A stretch of 64,000 bases of DNA, taken from assembly GCF_002890915.1 (NCBI RefSeq), contig NZ_POUT01000015.1, forward strand, positions 1 through 64,000, in the 5' to 3' direction. Positions 62,313 through 64,000 of this stretch are shown one piece after another. The stretch is from Stutzerimonas stutzeri (GTDB lineage: Bacteria; Pseudomonadota; Gammaproteobacteria; Pseudomonadales; Pseudomonadaceae). Numbering within the stretch: the first letter of the stretch is position 1; each line of letters begins with the position of its first letter. The notes beneath the pieces were generated by a model that was not told where the DNA came from, made no database searches, and saw only the letters and a program-made list of their open reading frames with translations. The translations under genes and the position numbers were made by a program.

Positions 62313-63527
62313 TTGCGCGAAATCGTCCTGATCAACATCACCGGGGAAGATCGCCCCGGGCTGACGGCGGCCATCACCGGCGTGCTCGCCCAGGGTGGCG
62401 TGAACATCCTCGATATCGGCCAGGCGGTGATCCACGACACCCTGTCGTTCGGCATCCTGATCGAGATCCCGGACAACGAGCGCGCATCCTCCGTGCTCAA
62501 GGACGTGCTGTTCATGGGCTACAAGCACGACCAGCAGGTGCGCTTCACCCCGGTGTCCGAGGCCGACTACCAGCACTGGGTGGCCGGGCAGGGCAAGCCC
62601 CGGCACATCGTCACGCTGCTGACGCGCAAGGTCACCGCCGAACAGCTGCAGCGCGTCAGTGCGATCACCGCCAAGTACGGGCTGAACATCGACCATATCG
62701 AGCGGCTTTCCGGGCGCCGGCCGCTGGACATGCCCGAGGAGCAGGGCAAGGGCTGCATCGAGTTCTCGGTGCGCGGCGAGCCGGCGGACACCGCGGCGCT
62801 GCGGGCGGAGTTCCTCAGCGTGGCGCAGGAATTGAACGTCGACATCGCCTTCCAGCGCGACTCGGTCTACCGGCGCAACCGGCGCCTGGCGGTGTTCGAC
62901 ATGGATTCGACGCTGATCGAGGCCGAGGTCATCGACGAGCTGGCCAAGGCCGCCGGCGTCGGCGAACAGGTCTCGGCGATCACCGAGCGCGCGATGCGCG
63001 GCGAGCTGGATTTCCGCGCCAGCTTCAAGGAACGCCTGGCCTTGCTGGAAGGGCTTTCCGAAGACGTGCTGGCGGGCATCGGCGCCAGCCTGCGGCTGAC
63101 CGAGGGCGCCGAGGTGCTGTTCGCCGAGCTCAAGCGGCTGGGCTACAAGACGGCGATCCTGTCCGGCGGCTTCAGCTACTTCGCCAAGCAGCTGCAGGCC
63201 AAGCTGGGCATCGACTACGTGTTCGCCAACGAGCTGCAGATCGTGAACGGCAAGGTGACCGGCGTGGCCGTCGAGCCCATCGTCGATGCCCAGCGCAAGG
63301 CCGATCTGCTGCGCGAGCTGGCCGAGCGCGAGGGCCTGTGCCTGGAGCAGACCATCGCTGTCGGCGACGGCGCCAACGACCTGCCGATGCTCGGCCTGGC
63401 TGGCCTGGGCGTCGCCTTCCGCGCCAAGCCGCTGGTCAAGCAGTCGGCCAAGCAGGCGATTTCCACCCTGGGGCTGGACGGCATTCTCTATCTGCTGGGC
63501 TTCAGGGATCGGGACGGGACGGAATAA
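62313..63527 (+). CDS. serB: Phosphoserine phosphatase
   Basis: Last step of serine synthesis. The 404-residue protein has two N-terminal ACT-like regulatory regions (REIVLINITGEDRPGLTAAITGVLAQ...; RHIVTLLTRKVTAEQLQ). The C-terminal HAD phosphatase has the nucleophile Asp196 in FDMDSTLIEAEVIDE, SGGFSYF, and GDGANDLPML. The start is TTG at 62313 with GGGAG upstream, matching the conserved N-terminus. TAGAAT at 62273-62278 could be the -10. Divergent from the YtjB-like gene, as in E. coli. Confidence 0.96.
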   Translation: MREIVLINITGEDRPGLTAAITGVLAQGGVNILDIGQAVIHDTLSFGILIEIPDNERASSVLKDVLFMGYKHDQQVRFTPVSEADYQHWVAGQGKPRHIVTLLTRKVTAEQLQRVSAITAKYGLNIDHIERLSGRRPLDMPEEQGKGCIEFSVRGEPADTAALRAEFLSVAQELNVDIAFQRDSVYRRNRRLAVFDMDSTLIEAEVIDELAKAAGVGEQVSAITERAMRGELDFRASFKERLALLEGLSEDVLAGIGASLRLTEGAEVLFAELKRLGYKTAILSGGFSYFAKQLQAKLGIDYVFANELQIVNGKVTGVAVEPIVDAQRKADLLRELAEREGLCLEQTIAVGDGANDLPMLGLAGLGVAFRAKPLVKQSAKQAISTLGLDGILYLLGFRDRDGTE

Positions 63528-63537
63528 GAGCAGGATG

Positions 63538-63639
63538 TAGGTTGGGTTGAGCGCACGCAGCGAAGCCCAACGCGCGGAGCATCAGGCATCGCTTGGGCAT
63601 GAGTTGGGCTTCGGCGCTTCGCGCCTCAACCCAACCTAC
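63538..63639. repeat. Interspersed inverted repeat, GTAGGTTGGGTTGAG family
   Basis: GTAGGTTGGGTTGAG at 63538-63552 and CTCAACCCAACCTAC at 63625-63639 are perfect inverted arms, with further complementary GAAGCCCAA/TTGGGCTTC inside. It lies between convergent serB and the dehydrogenase gene. Same family as 4302-4389. Confidence 0.85.
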
Positions 63640-63657
63640 GTTCTACGGCGCCCGTCT

Positions 63658-64000
63658 TCAGGGCTTGATCGCTACTTTCAGCACGCCATCGCGCTGGTTG
63701 GCGAACAGCTCGTAGGCCTCGCCGATATCGCCCAGTGCGTACTGGTGGGTGACCAGCGGGCCGAAGTCGACGCGTCCGGAGGCCACCACGTTGAGCAGGC
63801 GGCGCATGCGCTCCTTGCCGCCAGGGCACAGCGAGGTGACGATCTTGTTGTCGCCGAGGCCGGCATGGAAGGCGCCCAGCGGAATGGTCAGGTCGCTGGA
63901 ATAGACGCCCAGGCTGGACAGCGTGCCGCCCGGCTTGAGCACCCGCAGCGCGTTTTCGAAGGTCGACTGCAGCCCCAGCGCCTCGATCGAGGCGTCCGCG
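63658..64000 (-). CDS. Zinc-type alcohol dehydrogenase, C-terminal part (5' end outside window)
   Basis: An open frame runs from the window edge to the stop at 63658. It encodes ADASIEALGLQSTFENALRVLKPGGTLSSLG, VYSSDLTIPLGAFHAGLGDNKIVTSL, and ends VTHQYALGDIGEAYELFANQRDGVLKVAIKP. This is the C-terminal, NAD-binding and dimer part of a medium-chain, zinc-dependent alcohol dehydrogenase. The catalytic zinc ligands would lie beyond the window. Substrate cannot be judged. Confidence 0.88.
   Translation of the reverse strand, partial: ADASIEALGLQSTFENALRVLKPGGTLSSLGVYSSDLTIPLGAFHAGLGDNKIVTSLCPGGKERMRRLLNVVASGRVDFGPLVTHQYALGDIGEAYELFANQRDGVLKVAIKP

Overview
The window is a high-GC Pseudomonas chromosome segment (family Pseudomonadaceae, probably not P. 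aeruginosa itself). Gene order follows the P. aeruginosa stretch msrA-dipA-aceF-aceE-glnE-ilvE-waaF/C/G/P ... msbA-hldE-waaA-tolC-thiC-nudF-cpdA-parE-parC-serB. Several things differ from PAO1 as I remember it: a three-lipoyl AceF, a rearranged LPS-core locus, a pseudaminic-acid cassette and many dispersed repeats.

Layout. 1-9.4 kb, mostly minus strand: msrA, the c-di-GMP phosphodiesterase gene dipA, a small exported protein, and the pyruvate dehydrogenase genes aceEF with a two-site operator-like region upstream. 9.4-13.4 kb: glnE and ilvE. 13.4-22.4 kb: the LPS inner-core operon, with heptosyltransferases (waaF, waaC), waaG, four kinase-fold genes (waaP, wapP-like, wapQ-like, and a double-kinase-domain protein) and a carbamoyltransferase (wapO-like). 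22.5-32.3 kb: an accessory glycan island of lower GC. It holds a complete, mostly overlapping pseBCFGHI set for CMP-pseudaminic acid, flanked by a TagB/SpsB-like transferase, a CgeB-like glycosyltransferase, a pyruvyltransferase-family protein and an O-antigen-ligase-like WaaL. 32.3-39.3 kb: a kinase-like gene, msbA, an InaA-like kinase gene, mig-14, a PIG-L deacetylase (dnpA-like) and hldE. This set supplies core heptose, flips lipid A-core and modifies the envelope.

39.3-47.4 kb: repeat-rich DNA around a decayed hipA with a surviving XRE antitoxin gene. It also holds an unknown protein, an aldo/keto reductase, an FAD oxidoreductase, the Kdo transferase gene waaA and a TolC-family gene. 47.5-64 kb: TPP riboswitch and thiC, a lipoprotein, nudF-yqiB-cpdA-yqiA, the topoisomerase IV genes parE and parC with two exported-protein genes coupled between them, a PqiC-like lipoprotein, a YtjB/AhpA-like membrane protein, serB, and the end of a zinc-type alcohol dehydrogenase.

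The strongest candidate for unusual biology is the pse cassette inside the LPS-core locus, with no flagellin gene nearby. It suggests a pseudaminic-acid-decorated core or O-chain. Also notable are three 14-bp operator-like sites spaced exactly 41 bp apart in front of the hipA remnant, inverted operator-like palindromes upstream of aceE, and families of heptamer arrays and ~113-bp hairpin repeats concentrated around the LPS genes.
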